DNA of 64,000 bases from Pardosa pseudoannulata (lineage: Eukaryota > Arthropoda > Arachnida > Araneae > Lycosidae): assembly GCA_032207245.1 (NCBI GenBank), contig CM063501.1, positions 57,212,893 to 57,276,892 on the forward strand. The letters are read 5' to 3'. Below the pieces are notes generated by a model that worked only from the letters and a program-made list of their open reading frames with translations, was not told where the DNA came from and made no database searches. Shown here piece after piece: positions 48,760-60,539 of the stretch. Numbering within the stretch: the stretch's first letter is position 1; each line of letters starts with the position of its first letter. The translations under genes and the position numbers were made by a program.

Positions 48760-51700
48760 TTCAATGTTAATTTTACTACTAAATTCATTGTGTAAGTGCT
48801 ATAGCGACTACACAGTAACTACTATGTACACACTACACAGTAACTACTATGAGTAATGCGTACATTACCCATTCAAGGCTATACATTTGTTCATTATATC
48901 ATTTTTTATTATTTTGATATTTTACAATCACACTGTATTATGATATTTATTGGGAGTATACATACATAAGAAAACCTGTACTTTTATTGAAGTCTCCTTC
49001 CCAAAAAACAATATCCCCCTCCGAATATAATTTTTGGATACGGCCCTGGTTAAAATGGATATATTTTGTATCAAAAGGAACTATATTTTTGATGACGTCG
49101 AAAAGTTGTAAATTATTCTTTCCGCAGGTTGTCCTGAAAAATAGTCCCTCCGAAAACAGCCGTCGTGCGGCTGCCTTTCCGCAAACATTCCGCCCATTTG
49201 AATGTGTTTCAGGAGGTTGTGGGGTAATCTGTTTCTACTCTGTTGACCTTTAACAGAACAGGAACTCTGAACGGGAGTCAAACCACGAAGAGGATGCCGT
49301 TCGATTTATTTGCTGAAAGTTTTTATGCAACTCTTTTAACACTTCCTCAAAGTGATCGAGTTTTTTTTTTTTTTGTTGTTGATTTATTCGTCATCGGTTT
49401 TAAGGTTGTTGATACAAAGACATAAAAAGAAAAGCGAAGAAAAATCGAATCTTATCTCGCTTAAAAATTACTCTCGCTCCAGTATCTTTTATCTCACCGG
49501 GTGTCAAAAGAGGATCCGACACTGTGAAGCAGATTTAACTTGTCTAGCTGCGGGGTGGGATAGAGACCCTTGCAGTGGTCAACAAAGATTAAGAAGGTCA
49601 TTTCTGCAGCTAAAATTTAGAAGTGCATAAAAAAGGACTTCTTGGAAAAAAAAAAATAAAAAAATTTTGGCAGTTGAGATAAAATAATTTTTTTTTGCAA
49701 ATCTCTGAAACATATCTGCCAATAAAACCATATAAAATAATTCTGGAATTTTTATTCGAAAATAAGTATGAATTGTTCTGAAATATAAAATACTTACTTG
49801 TTTAATATTTAATTCGCTAGTTATTTGTGAATCTCATTAAATTGTTGATTGTTGAAATGCATAATTTAAATATTTATTCAAAACAAAATCCAATTATAAC
49901 GATTAATTATGTAGAATCATCATTAAGGTAAACACATTTCTAATTAAACATCTCTTACTAGATGTTAAAACAAATATAAATGAATATATATTTGTTGGAT
50001 ATAAAAAAGCATAAATATATTTTTCATATTCCTGAGTTTTTGTTTAGAAAAATCTTCAAGAATATAAAAATCAAAATTGACTTCCTTCTTGACTCTAAGA
50101 CAACAGGTTAACTAAACTGTTTACTCTATATCCAGCTGATGTTTATATCAGATATTTCTTTTTTGAGTTTTAATCTGGGAAATGGCATTTTTCCCGAAGC
50201 AACTATCACTGGTATTGTTAAAAAAAATTAAAAAAATAAATAAATAAACAGGTTTTGGAATCGCTATAGTTCTGGAATCTTCATTAAAACATGTTAAATG
50301 GAGTTTGGATAAACAATCTGTCACCAATCTTGTAATTTGATGAATGAATAGGTTTTAGAGCTTTCATTTGCTTTCAACTAACATACTACCGTCTAAGTTA
50401 TCTTCTTTCATAACGTCAGTAGACGTGTAATTTTGCTTAATCGTAGAATCTGTCAGAGTAATTGCTAAATCTGTTGAGGTTTTTTTTTTTAGCACGAGGC
50501 TCAATTGGGCGCAATAGGATATATTGGTTTATAACCTGTTATTGCATGACAATGTAAAGTTTTAATATAAGTAAAATAAGTAACTGTCCGTTTTGCTTTT
50601 ATTTTTTTTTTTTTTAATCTCTATGCATTTAACAACAGTACTACTGAATAGATTTCGGAACATAAGAGTGTATGTAAGAAACTATGAGAAAGTCTTAAGA
50701 CGTTTTTTTTAAATGAACACCTAGCGGAATATACTGTCATTTTTGTGCAGTAATAAGACAAATTTAAAGGTTTCAACGAAAATTTATGGCTACAACTCAG
50801 ATCGACCTTCTCAAATTATAATGAGACGTTTCAAAATCTAAGAGAAAGGTGAAACCCCCCGTGCTCCCGTATTTTCCCCTTTTAACTTCTGTTCTAAATT
50901 GACAATTCGTATTCGAGGTTAATAAATTACTAATAAATACTCCTAATGAACCAATAAAGGTTTTCTAGACTTCTACTGGTCACTTCAATAAATCATAAAA
51001 CAGAATGTATGCACATGCCAAGAAAGTAGGAATTTTAGCATATTTTGAAATTTTAGAATTAACTTTCCTACCCCTCAATGTAATGCACACTGTCACTAAC
51101 CCGTGGTGACAGAGTGAAAGGAAAAGTTTGTTGAAATAGAGTTTTAAACACAGGGGCATCAAAGTATGAAATTTATATTAATTTTTGAATTATTATTCCA
51201 AATATTTGGGGATATTCCGCAGATTCTAAAAAGGCATAATTTATATATTTATAAAATAAAGAAAGCTTAATATTAAATTAAACAATGCATTTGAAGGGAC
51301 TTTTTTGTTTTTTGGTAAATTTTTATTCCACCGTTATAATTACCACATGCTTGAAATTTTGTCACATTGCTTCAGTAGTTATTTTGCATCAGGGAAACAA
51401 ACCAAAAGTTATTTACTTAAGCATCGTATTATCTTTTTAACTTAATACTGAATATTGTAACAAATGTATTTCGCCACAGCACCGTGCTGCCACCTGTACA
51501 AAAACAAACACACACGTAAGAGAAAACTTCCCCCCCAAAAAGTAAATTGTCCTTACGGACTTCAGAGGCGCTGCAACACTTTGACCTCCCATGGTTCTAA
51601 TTGTGTTAACTACTTTAATTATGTATATTTTGTCTGTTTAACTTTTATTTTTTTCTTCCTTTAATTGTTTTGTGTGCAAGCTAAGATTTTATGTAATTAA

Positions 51701-52140
51701 ACTATATTTTGCACTGAAAAGATGTTTTGATTGAACCCCACCCTCACAAATATAGCTTAGCCACAATATCAGAATATTGTATATATTTTGATCACTAACG
51801 TTTGCATTTTTTTTAAACAGAGTTCCTGTAGCTTTTAAAAATTTAATTTGGCATCACAATGTTAAATATAGTATTTAGAATGATCATGAATATTTTCAGG
51901 TTAAGTTCTTATTAGGATTTCCAGCAAAGTGTTCTTTAAAGTTTTTCCTCAGAGAAAAACATTTTGTTTAGAAAAATTATTTATTTAAACCTTAATTTGA
52001 CAAAATATTTTTTCAAATATTTTTTAATTTCTGTTATTTTTCCATGTCTGTATAGATATTAGGATCTCTGTAAAATAAACAAAAAAATGTATCAATTTCC
52101 ATTTTTGAGATAATTAATGTCCGCTGAGGTGAACACTGAC
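48760..52140. other. Gene-free stretch
   Basis: Only simple sequence and short open frames. The frames of 60-92 codons at 48,987-49,630 overlap on both strands and lack splice sites or known motifs. T-rich runs at 49,361, 50,478 and 50,605. Confidence 0.4.
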
Positions 52141-52159
52141 AATTATGTTATATAGTGGT

Positions 52160-53126
52160 TATAAAATATTAAGGTACAAAACAGCTTATCAGAACCTATT
52201 AATATCATGAATGGTCTAAGACAAGGGGATGCCCTGTCCTGTCTTCTCTTTAACCGTGCACTGGAGAAAATAGTTAGAGATGCAAATTTAAATTCTAGAG
52301 GAACCATTTTCAACAAATCTGTACAATTGCTTGCATATGCAGATGATATTGATGTTATAGCCCAGACATTAGGTGCACTAAAACAAGCATTTATTTCTCT
52401 GGAAACTGAGGCCAAAAAGATGAATTTGAGCATTAATGAAACTAAAACCAAATATATGCCTTGTTTAAAATCAGAATATAATCACTTAGAAATAGGCAGT
52501 TATGGATTTGAGACTGTAAATCAGTTTATATACCTAAGTTCGGAAATTAATACACAAAATAATATATCTGTTGAAATTCATTGCAGAATTACTGCTGCTA
52601 ATCGATGTTTTTTTGGATTAAATAAATATTTAAAGTCTAAGTACATTAAAAGATTGACTAAAATAATATTGTATAAATGCCTAATAAGACCTGTTTTGAC
52701 TTACTCAGCTGAAACCTGAGTATTGACAGAAAGAGACAAGGAAACCCTAGCAGTTTTGTAGAGAAAAATATTGAGAAGTATTTTTGGGGGAATTAATGTA
52801 AATGGTATATGGAGAAGAAGAACAAATATTGAATTATACAGAACATATAAAAACCCAGATATAATTAATTTTATTAGCTTACAAAGATTAAAATGGGCCG
52901 GACACCTAGTTCGACTTAATGACAATAGATCCACGAAAAAGTTTTTACGGCCAAACCAATAGGAACCCGAATCAGAGGACGACGAAAACTTAAATGGTTA
53001 GACTGCATTGAGAAAGACAGAAGATCCTTGAAAATTTCAAATTGGAAATCCAGAGCCAAAGATAGGACTGCCTGGTATGGAATTCTAGAGAAGGCTAAGG
53101 CCCATCTTGGGCTGTCATGTCACTGA
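52160..53126 (+). pseudogene. LINE reverse transcriptase 3' part, broken
   Basis: It opens in RT motif B (NGLRQGDALSCLLFN) and continues through the catalytic LLAYADDIDVI (YADD intact) and thumb (IILYKCLIRPVLTYSAET). A stop then replaces the Trp after AET (52,717). A further stop and a frameshift near 52,955 precede the C-terminal RLKWAGHLVRL and the closing KAHLGLSCH before TGA at 53,126. The YADDIDxI and RPxLTYxxETW motifs identify a non-LTR retrotransposon; the clade is uncertain. It is 5'-truncated, the usual fate of LINE insertions. A homologous relic lies at 58,000-58,452. Confidence 0.9.
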
Positions 53127-53252
53127 GGAAGGAAGTGGTTAGAAATATACATGTCCTGTGTAGCGGACAGACTTAGCCAAATTAATATTTTTCACATAGC
53201 TTTGAATATAAGAAAATTATGCATACTTTGATCACTGTAGTTTGCATTACTT

Positions 53253-53425
53253 CAGGGGCGTAATTTGGCCTTTTCAACTGAGGGGGTAAAAATAGAATCA
53301 GAAATTAAAAATGTGAATAAAACCTCAAAATAGTGTAGGCTAAAATAGCAAAATTGTCCCTCCTTTAAAAATTCTGTGGGGTGGGATGAATTCGACCCCT
53401 TCTTACCCCTCCCAAATTACCCTTG
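53253..53425. mobile_element. hAT-like MITE (173 bp)
   Basis: Left end CAGGGGCGTAATTTGG, right end the complement of CAAGGGTAATTTGGG. Flanks GCATTACTT and GCATTCTTT nearly match. The interior resembles the reverse complement of the MITE at 30,831. Confidence 0.65.
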
Positions 53426-54192
53426 TGCATTCTTTTTTTAAATGAACTCCTATGACTTTTATAAACTTAAATTAGATTCACAGATTCATCAAAATACTGA
53501 TATTTTAGACTTCTATTTATCTAAATCTCAAGATCTAATATTTTGTCGGTTACAACATTTTCTCTGTCTAACAGTTGCATGTAAAAGAAAGTATACACCT
53601 ACTGAGTTATGCATACTAAACGGCCTTTATGATTCTTAGGGTATTTCTTTAGTTACCTTCACAAACAAAAATCTTTCAAGATATATTACCTAGGAGATAA
53701 ATTTTTGTTTATGTTCAGTTAAAGATAAATTCTATGCGGCGTTAGGAATATATAATAAATAACCCTCGTCACAGGCACTGAATAAATTCCCTGCCAAAAC
53801 TAATTTCAAGCCTGAACTAATTTTTCCAGATATCAACGTTATATTAGAACCAAGATCTCGATTTTTTATTTATTTGATAAACCATTAATAATATTGATTT
53901 AAGTTTTTCAGAACCTAGATCTGGAGTATAAAAGAAAAAAAAATCTAATATCTTTTAGTTTTATTTATGGATATAACAGCATTGAACAATATAATATTTT
54001 TTGAAATTTAATTTAGTTTAACCATATTTACTATTTATTATTTTTTAAATTAAAAAATATTTCTGTTACAAAAATATATTGATTCTCATATTTATCAATT
54101 TATTCAGTTTAAGTACAATAAGTGTGGTTATTTTTTTAAATATATATTATAAATTTTTATAATAAACAGTTAGATTTTTTTAGATAACTTAC

Positions 54193-54401
54193 CCAGTGGT
54201 ACTCTCTACAAAATTCTGTAATAAAATTATAGCTATATTTCGTGCATGCGCAGTGAGAGAGCATTTCCTTTACATCTTCATATGTCATCATTATATCGAA
54301 AGATGGTCGAATGGATCCGGCGTTGCTCTTTGGTACCATAATTCGTGGTTTGGAATTCCACTTCTGGTATGGATATTCGTAGCAGTTAGGAATCGGTTTT
54401 A
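54193..54401 (-). CDS. Candidate exon of an unidentified gene
   Basis: The minus strand is open for 70 codons and ends at TGG|GTAAGT, a near-ideal splice donor (54,192). Two readings are possible: an internal exon starting after AG at 54,402, or a first exon from ATG at 54,339 (MVPKSNAGSIRPSFD...). The protein has a mixed, non-repetitive composition with TYEDVKEMLSHC and FCREYHW segments, unlike the Leu/Phe/Lys-rich chance frames nearby. I do not recognise the family and no partner exon was identified. The polypyrimidine tract before the AG is poor. An overlapping plus-strand frame of 79 codons also exists. Confidence 0.35.
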
Positions 54402-54624
54402 CTTACTACGCCCCGGTCTATTAGGCTTCAAGTAACAAAACAGTAAACCGTGAAACAACAATCTAATCAAAGCCAAAATCCAAGATGGAGTTCCTCCACA
54501 TATTAATCTTCCTGTTAAGAACGTTCTCAAAAATGAGTTTACAGATAAATGTGTCCTAATACCAAGGCCGTAGACAGAAATCATATTCGGAGGGGGACAA
54601 AGGAAAAACATTGTTTTTTTTTGT

Positions 54625-54765
54625 ACCACATACGTCACTGGTGGTCGACTACGTCATAATGACGTCAAAAATCGCCAGGATGGGAGTTTGGTACCATAAA
54701 TTTCCCTCTCTGACATCATTATGGAGCAGAAGTCACTAGTGACATACGTCGACTGTAATATGGTA
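54625..54765. mobile_element. Imperfect palindromic MITE
   Basis: ACATACGTCACTGGTGGTCG followed by CGTCATAATGACGTCA on the left is mirrored by TGACATCATTATGG and GTCACTAGTGACATACGT on the right, over about 40 bases per arm with gaps. It abuts the next palindromic element. Confidence 0.45.
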
Positions 54766-54772
54766 GCATCCC

Positions 54773-54917
54773 TACTCTGGACGTTGTCAGTCGGTTAGCA
54801 CGTTCGTTGTGACATCACTTTGACAGCAGTTTGTGGAAATTATGCGAGCAAACGATCAAGCTGACGTCAAAGTGACGTCACAATGAACGTTCGAACCGAC
54901 TCGAAACGTCCAGAGTA
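54773..54917. mobile_element. Palindromic MITE (145 bp)
   Basis: Both ends read TACTCTGGACGTT inwards, and the arms continue (AGTCGGTT, TTGTGAC(A/G)TCACTTTGAC) so that almost the whole element is one inverted repeat. The TACTCTGG ends resemble those of the 43,089-44,642 transposon, suggesting the same transposase family. Confidence 0.75.
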
Positions 54918-54924
54918 ATTCCCT

Positions 54925-56110
54925 TAGTTTGTCTAAGGGAAGTACTAGTTCTTTACAATGTCTTGTTGTAATAATTTCTTTTCAACGGTAAATGTTGCCT
55001 AAATGTGTAATTATATCAAAAACGCTATCTAGTGGTGAAATTTTAAACTTTTTTTTCGTCCAAAGAAATTCCCATTCCTTTGTTATATTCAATACAACAT
55101 TTCACAATTCTATGAACAATAGTTTAGACTGCTGACAACTTCAAAGTAGGGAAATTTAAATATGGACATGCTGTACTTTGGGAATTAGCAGGAAAACTCA
55201 TTAAAAGAATTTGCAGTGATTTAAAGAAACTTGTATACCTTCTTATGATATGTGCTGTGCTTCAGAAAATTCGTGTAAACATTACCAATTGCCAGATAAA
55301 TAATATTCTGTTGTAAGTTATTTCCATCTCTTGATGATATAGGGTAATCATGACCATTTATTATTTTTTATTATGAGTATGATCCCCTAAATTGATCCCG
55401 AAATTTCACTGGAAAGTGCGAGTTTAAGTATGTTCTTTATATGGCCAAAGATAGATAATTTCCCAAATATTTGATTAGAAATTTAAGCAAAATATAAACT
55501 CCAATGTGGTCATAATGTTTTGGAACTTCCGTGTGTATAAAAGTTAGTGTCTGTTTCTATGTGTGTCTTTTATAGAAATCTTCTATGTTTGTCGTGGTGT
55601 CATCAAATTTTGGACAGATATTCTTGATACTATCAGACAGTTACTATTGATATTAAAACCTCTATCGACCCTCCTGTCACGTTATATGAAATTATAACAG
55701 ATATTCACGTTGTCGGCAGACTATAAACGATAATAGTTGCACTTTATTCTTGCATTTATCCACATAATACGATAAGTTATTTACTTCCTAACTTAGTAAT
55801 CAGTAATTTATCTGAAGATGAAATTATTATACACCATGTTGCGAAGTGCTTTTTTTTACATTAAGTCATAAATAAATTAAAAAAAAGTATCCCATTAAAA
55901 AGCACAGTATAATGAAAATTGTGCCGTATCAACTGCTTGAATGGAAGTTTAGTTGTCATGATGAGTTCTTATCACCCAATTTTGTTACCCTTATTCTGGA
56001 AATATGTTACCATCTTCTTTTGACTTTTTTTGTTAAATAAAAACGACTTAAAACACTTTTTTATGTTATTATTTTTTTTAAAGCTAGACTTTTTTGAGTC
56101 ATAATGGCTT
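54925..56110. other. Gene-free stretch
   Basis: No gene, splice pattern or repeat recognised. Confidence 0.4.
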
Positions 56111-56122
56111 TCTTCCCAGGTA

Positions 56123-56566
56123 CAAGGCCCGATCAAGGCAAAGTTGGGCCCAGGGCCTGGTAGTTTTTCGGCCCCCCACCCTCCTTTCAAGAAAAAAAAA
56201 TAGTTTATAAAAGAGAATACAAACGAATATTTTTGGAGGAAAGTTTATATTAATTTTTTTATGTTTGCATACCTTTGTTGTACAGTCGAAAGCCTAAAGT
56301 CTGTATATCCTTACGGATGTAAACTATAACACTTGCAATTAAGTTTTTATGTGAAAAATAAAATAAAATGGCATAAGTAGGATTAACAAATAATAGCTAT
56401 TCGTAGATTTTAAGACAAAATTAATAAGAGAAAAAAATAATAAAATACAAGTTTTGTTAATTAAATTATTTAAAATTTAATAATTAAGTACCAAATTTTA
56501 GGGGGCCCCTAAAATTAGGGGGCCCAAGGCCTAGGCCTAGTCGGCCCGTGCTTTAATCAGGCCCTG
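56123..56566. mobile_element. hAT-type MITE with perfect 8-bp target duplication
   Basis: Element ends are CAAGGCCCGATCAAGG and the complement of CAGGGCCTGATTAAAG. It is flanked by CCCAGGTA at 56,115-56,122 and 56,567-56,574. GC-rich subterminal parts (GGGCCC runs) surround an AT-rich core with no open frame of note. The 8-bp duplication and CA(G/A)GG ends fit hAT. Confidence 0.88.
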
Positions 56567-57094
56567 CCCAGGTAGCGATATTATACCTACATTATAATTA
56601 AAGAAAACTAAATAGAAAATATGGGTACTGAATATTCTTAATAGATGGAATTAATAATTTAAAGGCTTATTTTTACATCTAGACTTTTTATAGTACTAAA
56701 GTCTTTTCCCCCAAGTAACAACATGATAACTACATCAAAGGTAAAATAAACTAAATAGAAAATGTCACAAAATACTGTCTCGAAGATGTAGTAGAGAATC
56801 GAATTGATGATGCAGCCTAAAGTAAACAAACACAATTCATTAACATTCTAACGACAGGTACACTTAACTGGGATCTCAGAATTCACTTAACACTGAGAGT
56901 ACATGGCTTTATTATAGCCCAACAGAATTTTTCAAAATAGGAGTAAATATAATACTGTATTTATTCGTGTATAACGCATGCCATGTTTCTTCAAGAAAGA
57001 TAACGAAAAATTATATTACGTGCTCTTAACATAGACATCAACTGACTTTCCAGATTGCAAACTAGTTGCTATGTAGACGAATACAATGAATTAA

Positions 57095-57663
57095 CCCCTT
57101 CCGGTATGATTTAATAATGAAAAACTGTGCATGAAATAACCATTTAATTTTTATTTAAAAAACTTGTTTCATTTTACAATTCTTACATATTCTTAATTAA
57201 AATCCACTTTTTACATAGTGTTAAATAATATCAGAAACAGTAAAATTAAAAAAATATCAAAGCAAAACATTAATAAGGTATACAGATAATAGTCTTCAAG
57301 CTAGTGGTACTTTTCAAAACAAAGTGCAAAGGAATTCTTAATTGTTTACACCGCCAAGTAGTCTCACTTTTAATTTGATTCTTGTAACACACACAGCATT
57401 TCTTAGTAGGTTTTCTTTTATTCTGACTCATTAATTTGGCAATGACTTGTACCAAGAAATTCTAAGTAAACAATATGCAATAGTGACTTGTGATTTTCAC
57501 AAGTGATAAAAGTGTTGCCAAATTCAGTACACTAGAAATTTTAAACTAAATTAATTATCATATTTAACAGTAACTTTAATCGCATGACGAGTGTAGCTCG
57601 TCATTGTGCGGTATGGAATGAAAAACTAATGACGAGCTAGACTCGTCATTTTACCGGAAGGGG
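57095..57663 (-). mobile_element. piggyBac element relic (569 bp)
   Basis: TTAA at 57,091-57,094 and 57,664-57,667 flanks ends CCCCTTCCGGTA and its complement, the TTAA target and C-rich termini of piggyBac. The right end has two internal palindromes (GACGAGTGTAGCTCGTC and GACGAGCTAGACTCGTC), which are subterminal repeats. It keeps only the tail of the transposase, so it is an internal-deletion derivative. Confidence 0.88.
57300..57435 (-). pseudogene. piggyBac transposase C-terminal cysteine-rich domain, partial
   Basis: Within the open frame 57,270-57,455 the segment KRKPTKKCCVCYKNQIKSET and the following TTWRCKQL match the start of the piggyBac zinc-binding tail (K-R-x-C-x-x-C ... C). The second half of the cysteine cluster is degraded (RIPLHF where C-x-x-C-L-x-x-C-F is expected). 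In the family this domain binds DNA at the inverted repeats and helps nuclear entry. Position next to the 3' TIR agrees. Confidence 0.8.
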
Positions 57664-57999
57664 TTAAGTTTCAACGCTCCTTCAATGCTCTGCTAAAGAT
57701 AACTCCATTCTTAACGGAATTTCCATGCTTGTTATTGGTTGTTATAGGATATTCTGGAAAGGGAAGGGGAGTTTGGTTACTGTGAGATGGGATTTTTATG
57801 CAACATGTATACAACATGTAGTGAAAAAATGTTTTAAGAATTCTGCCAGAGTCAAGAAAAGGCAACAAAATACTTTACTTTATGAGAACGATTACAGTCA
57901 AGCTAATTGCGCATCTGTTAAATACTTGTAAAGTAGCAGCATCGTTTATATTTTACATTTAGGCAGCATCACTTCACTTCAGTTAAAATCTTTTCATTC

Positions 58000-58452
58000 T
58001 CAACATGTAGCTTAATCAGACCCATTCTTACTTATTCTGCTGAGACCTGGGCAATGACAGAAAAAGTAAAAAATATCATTTATATTTTTGAAAGAAAAAT
58101 TTTGAGAAGTATTTTTGGTGGCATAAAACGTAGTAATATCTGGAGATGAAGAACTAACTCTGAACTGTATAAATCTTTTAAAGATCTAGATATAGTACAA
58201 TATATAAAGATTCAGAGAATTAAATGGGCAGGATATCTGTGCAGAAGATCGTGTAACAAAAAATATCTCCTCGGCCAGACCATTTGGCACCCGAAAAAGA
58301 GGTAGACCTAAGCTTAGGTGGCTAGACTCTTTGGAATCAGACTTAAGTCTTTTAAAAATTACTAACTGGATGTCCATGGCTAATGACAGAAGAGCTTGGA
58401 GTTCGATTCTGAGGAAGGCAAGGGGCCATCCTGTACTGTCTGACTATTGTAG
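58000..58452 (+). pseudogene. LINE 3' end relic, second copy
   Basis: Reads LIRPILTYSAETWAMTEK, FERKILRSIFGGIKRS, then a stop, RIKWAGYL, TRKRGRPKLRWLDSLE after a frameshift, and ends KARGHPVLSDYC. Colinear with 52,670-53,126, but with AETW intact. 5'-truncated just after the catalytic motif. Confidence 0.85.
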
Positions 58453-58852
58453 AAGAAGAAGATACAACATGTTCAACCTGTTTTATATAACATGACTAGT
58501 ACAAAGTAAAAGTGTTGCAATCACGATGAATTTCAAAGCTCAAATTTCAACCAAAAATATTTATTTTCTGCGGAACTGACAGCAATTTGAACATTTTATG
58601 TGTTACATTTTAAGTTTTTATATATTCTTGTTTTATATAATGCATGTACGTACTAGAAAACTTTAATTTCGAAACTTCAAATATCCTTGAGTATTCCTGA
58701 ATTAGTTATTACTAGTTTAGGGAGTGTTATAGGAATACAAATTTTCTTTATTTCTCTATATGATTCTCCTATATGATAACAGTGTTTTGTGATAAAGTGA
58801 GAATAAGATGGAAAACATGTAGATCTTACACTAGAAATTCCTGTTGTCGCTG

Positions 58853-59325
58853 CTAACTGGTGTAGGTTTCTTTGGTCTTGAAGAATGATATATGAACCAT
58901 CTCTTGCTGTCGTTTTGCTTCACTGGTCATCATCAATATTTTCACAGTTGTGCTTTGAAGGGAGTCACCTATAAAAACATTTGAAAAGTCCTTAAGGTAG
59001 ATACTAAGTTCTTGGGATACAGCCTTCAAGCTACACCTCTCTTCAAGTTTTGAAACCACTTTCTCACATGTGAAGTCACCCAAATGAAGAATAATGTTCC
59101 AAGGACATACCAGCCATTCTTTCATAGTTGTATTTTTCACGACCAATTACGGTAGAACTTTTTAGAGTTGAACTGATGCTTTAAAAGGCTGTCCAAGCTT
59201 GAGAAAGGCTATTAAATGTAGATATCAAACTCTTGGGCTACAGCCTTCACGCTTCGCCTCTCTTCGAATTTGACGATGACTCGCTCACGTGTGAAGTCAT
59301 ACAGATGGTATCTTTTAGCCATGTT
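58853..59325 (-). pseudogene. Two Tc1-type transposase N-terminal fragments
   Basis: The first (ATG at about 59,322) reads MAKRYHLYDFTRERVIVKFE then RRSVKAVAQEFDI. The second (58,853-59,146) reads LGDFTCEKVVSKLEERCSLK then AVSQELSI. Both are the first helix-turn-helix of a Tc1/mariner transposase (pattern DFxRxxVIxKLEEGRSVxxVAxEF). They sit head-to-tail, so one copy lies next to or within another. No DDE domain. Confidence 0.75.
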
Positions 59326-59629
59326 ATGCTTACAACACACCTGGACTTATAGTAAACGTTTTTAATAGTCGTAGATTATCGTTACTTTATGCGCTGAGCG
59401 TGTATGACCTGTAACGTTTATTTGCATAGGAATATCATATTTCTATCGAACACAGTGTTCACTGGATGATTACAACAAAACACTATCTAAAATTTCATGG
59501 CTGCTTGCTTCAAATTATGCGCATTAAATTTTGCACGCTTGTGTTAAACCAAAATTTTTGCTTTTTAATTAAGGACATATTTCCTAGCAATGGTAAATTA
59601 AATACTTTATGATTTAAGATTAATTTAAT

Positions 59630-59677
59630 AAAATCAATTCATTTAGATTTTAAGATAAATCTAAATGAATTGATTTT
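59630..59677. other. Perfect 21-bp inverted repeat (hairpin)
   Basis: Arms 59,630-59,650 and 59,657-59,677 are exact reverse complements, with loop TAAGAT. AT-rich stem; no element ends recognised. Confidence 0.95.
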
Positions 59678-60283
59678 TTCTAAAAGTTTGATTTTAACTT
59701 CGTTTTTGGTGGGAAGTAAGTGTTTATCACTGCCAACATGGATTTTAAAAGATAGGGCAACATTTACTTCTAGTTTTTTTTTAACATTGTATTAGATAGT
59801 ATTTATAAAGAATACTTAGAATTACTACAATCTGAAAAAGAGTTTGAATCGAATGAATGAAAACTAATCAAATGAACAAGGAGTTATGTACAGAAGAAAG
59901 TAACTGCTTAATGATGCCTTCTCTTTTCTCCAAAAAGCTAACCTTAACTGTCAAAATCATGTTATGAGGTCAAGGTGTTTATTAATTTTCTTTGCTATTG
60001 TCAAAGTTATTAACAAGTGGTATATCAAACGAGAGGTGATAAAACGGCATACCACAGACCTTTAAAATTAAATAATAATAATATAAATATAAATAATGGG
60101 TCGAAGTATAATTTACCCAACTTAGAAAGGGTTAATACCCGAAATCTGATATTATCTGAAGTACTTAAATGTGTCAGAAGAAGGTATAAAGTAAAAAGGA
60201 AAATTAAAAATAATCCACACATAAATATGCTAAGTCTTTTCAGTATATCCAGGTGACTCACTATAAACAACACATGATAAAGG

Positions 60284-60285
<2 letters not shown>

Positions 60286-60332
<47 letters not shown>
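60286..60332. repeat. (AT)n microsatellite
   Basis: Uninterrupted run of about 23 AT units. The 105-codon minus-strand frame beginning here is caused by the repeat (Tyr-Ile alternation). Confidence 0.98.
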
Positions 60333-60335
<3 letters not shown>

Positions 60336-60539
60336 CAAGCAACTTGTTGAGGTAGATTGAAATAGTAAGAATAATGGAAGATCTTTTTAAAGAACAAGAA
60401 GAATTCTGTTGTTGTTGTTACTCATGCCACTTGGACAAATCAAACATTATTAAGCCTGCAGGCTCTCGTATTAAGGGTAAGGGGTAAGCCTCTCGTTTTA
60501 ATGAGCACCATTAAGGTGAAAGAATGACTTCGCTCAAGT

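Noticed and set aside
52771..52962. Separate 63-codon gene
   Set aside because: It is the C-terminal continuation of the broken LINE at 52,160-53,126, after in-frame stops.
60025..60342. 105-codon minus-strand frame
   Set aside because: It starts in the AT microsatellite and the rest is Leu/Phe-rich AT sequence without coding features.
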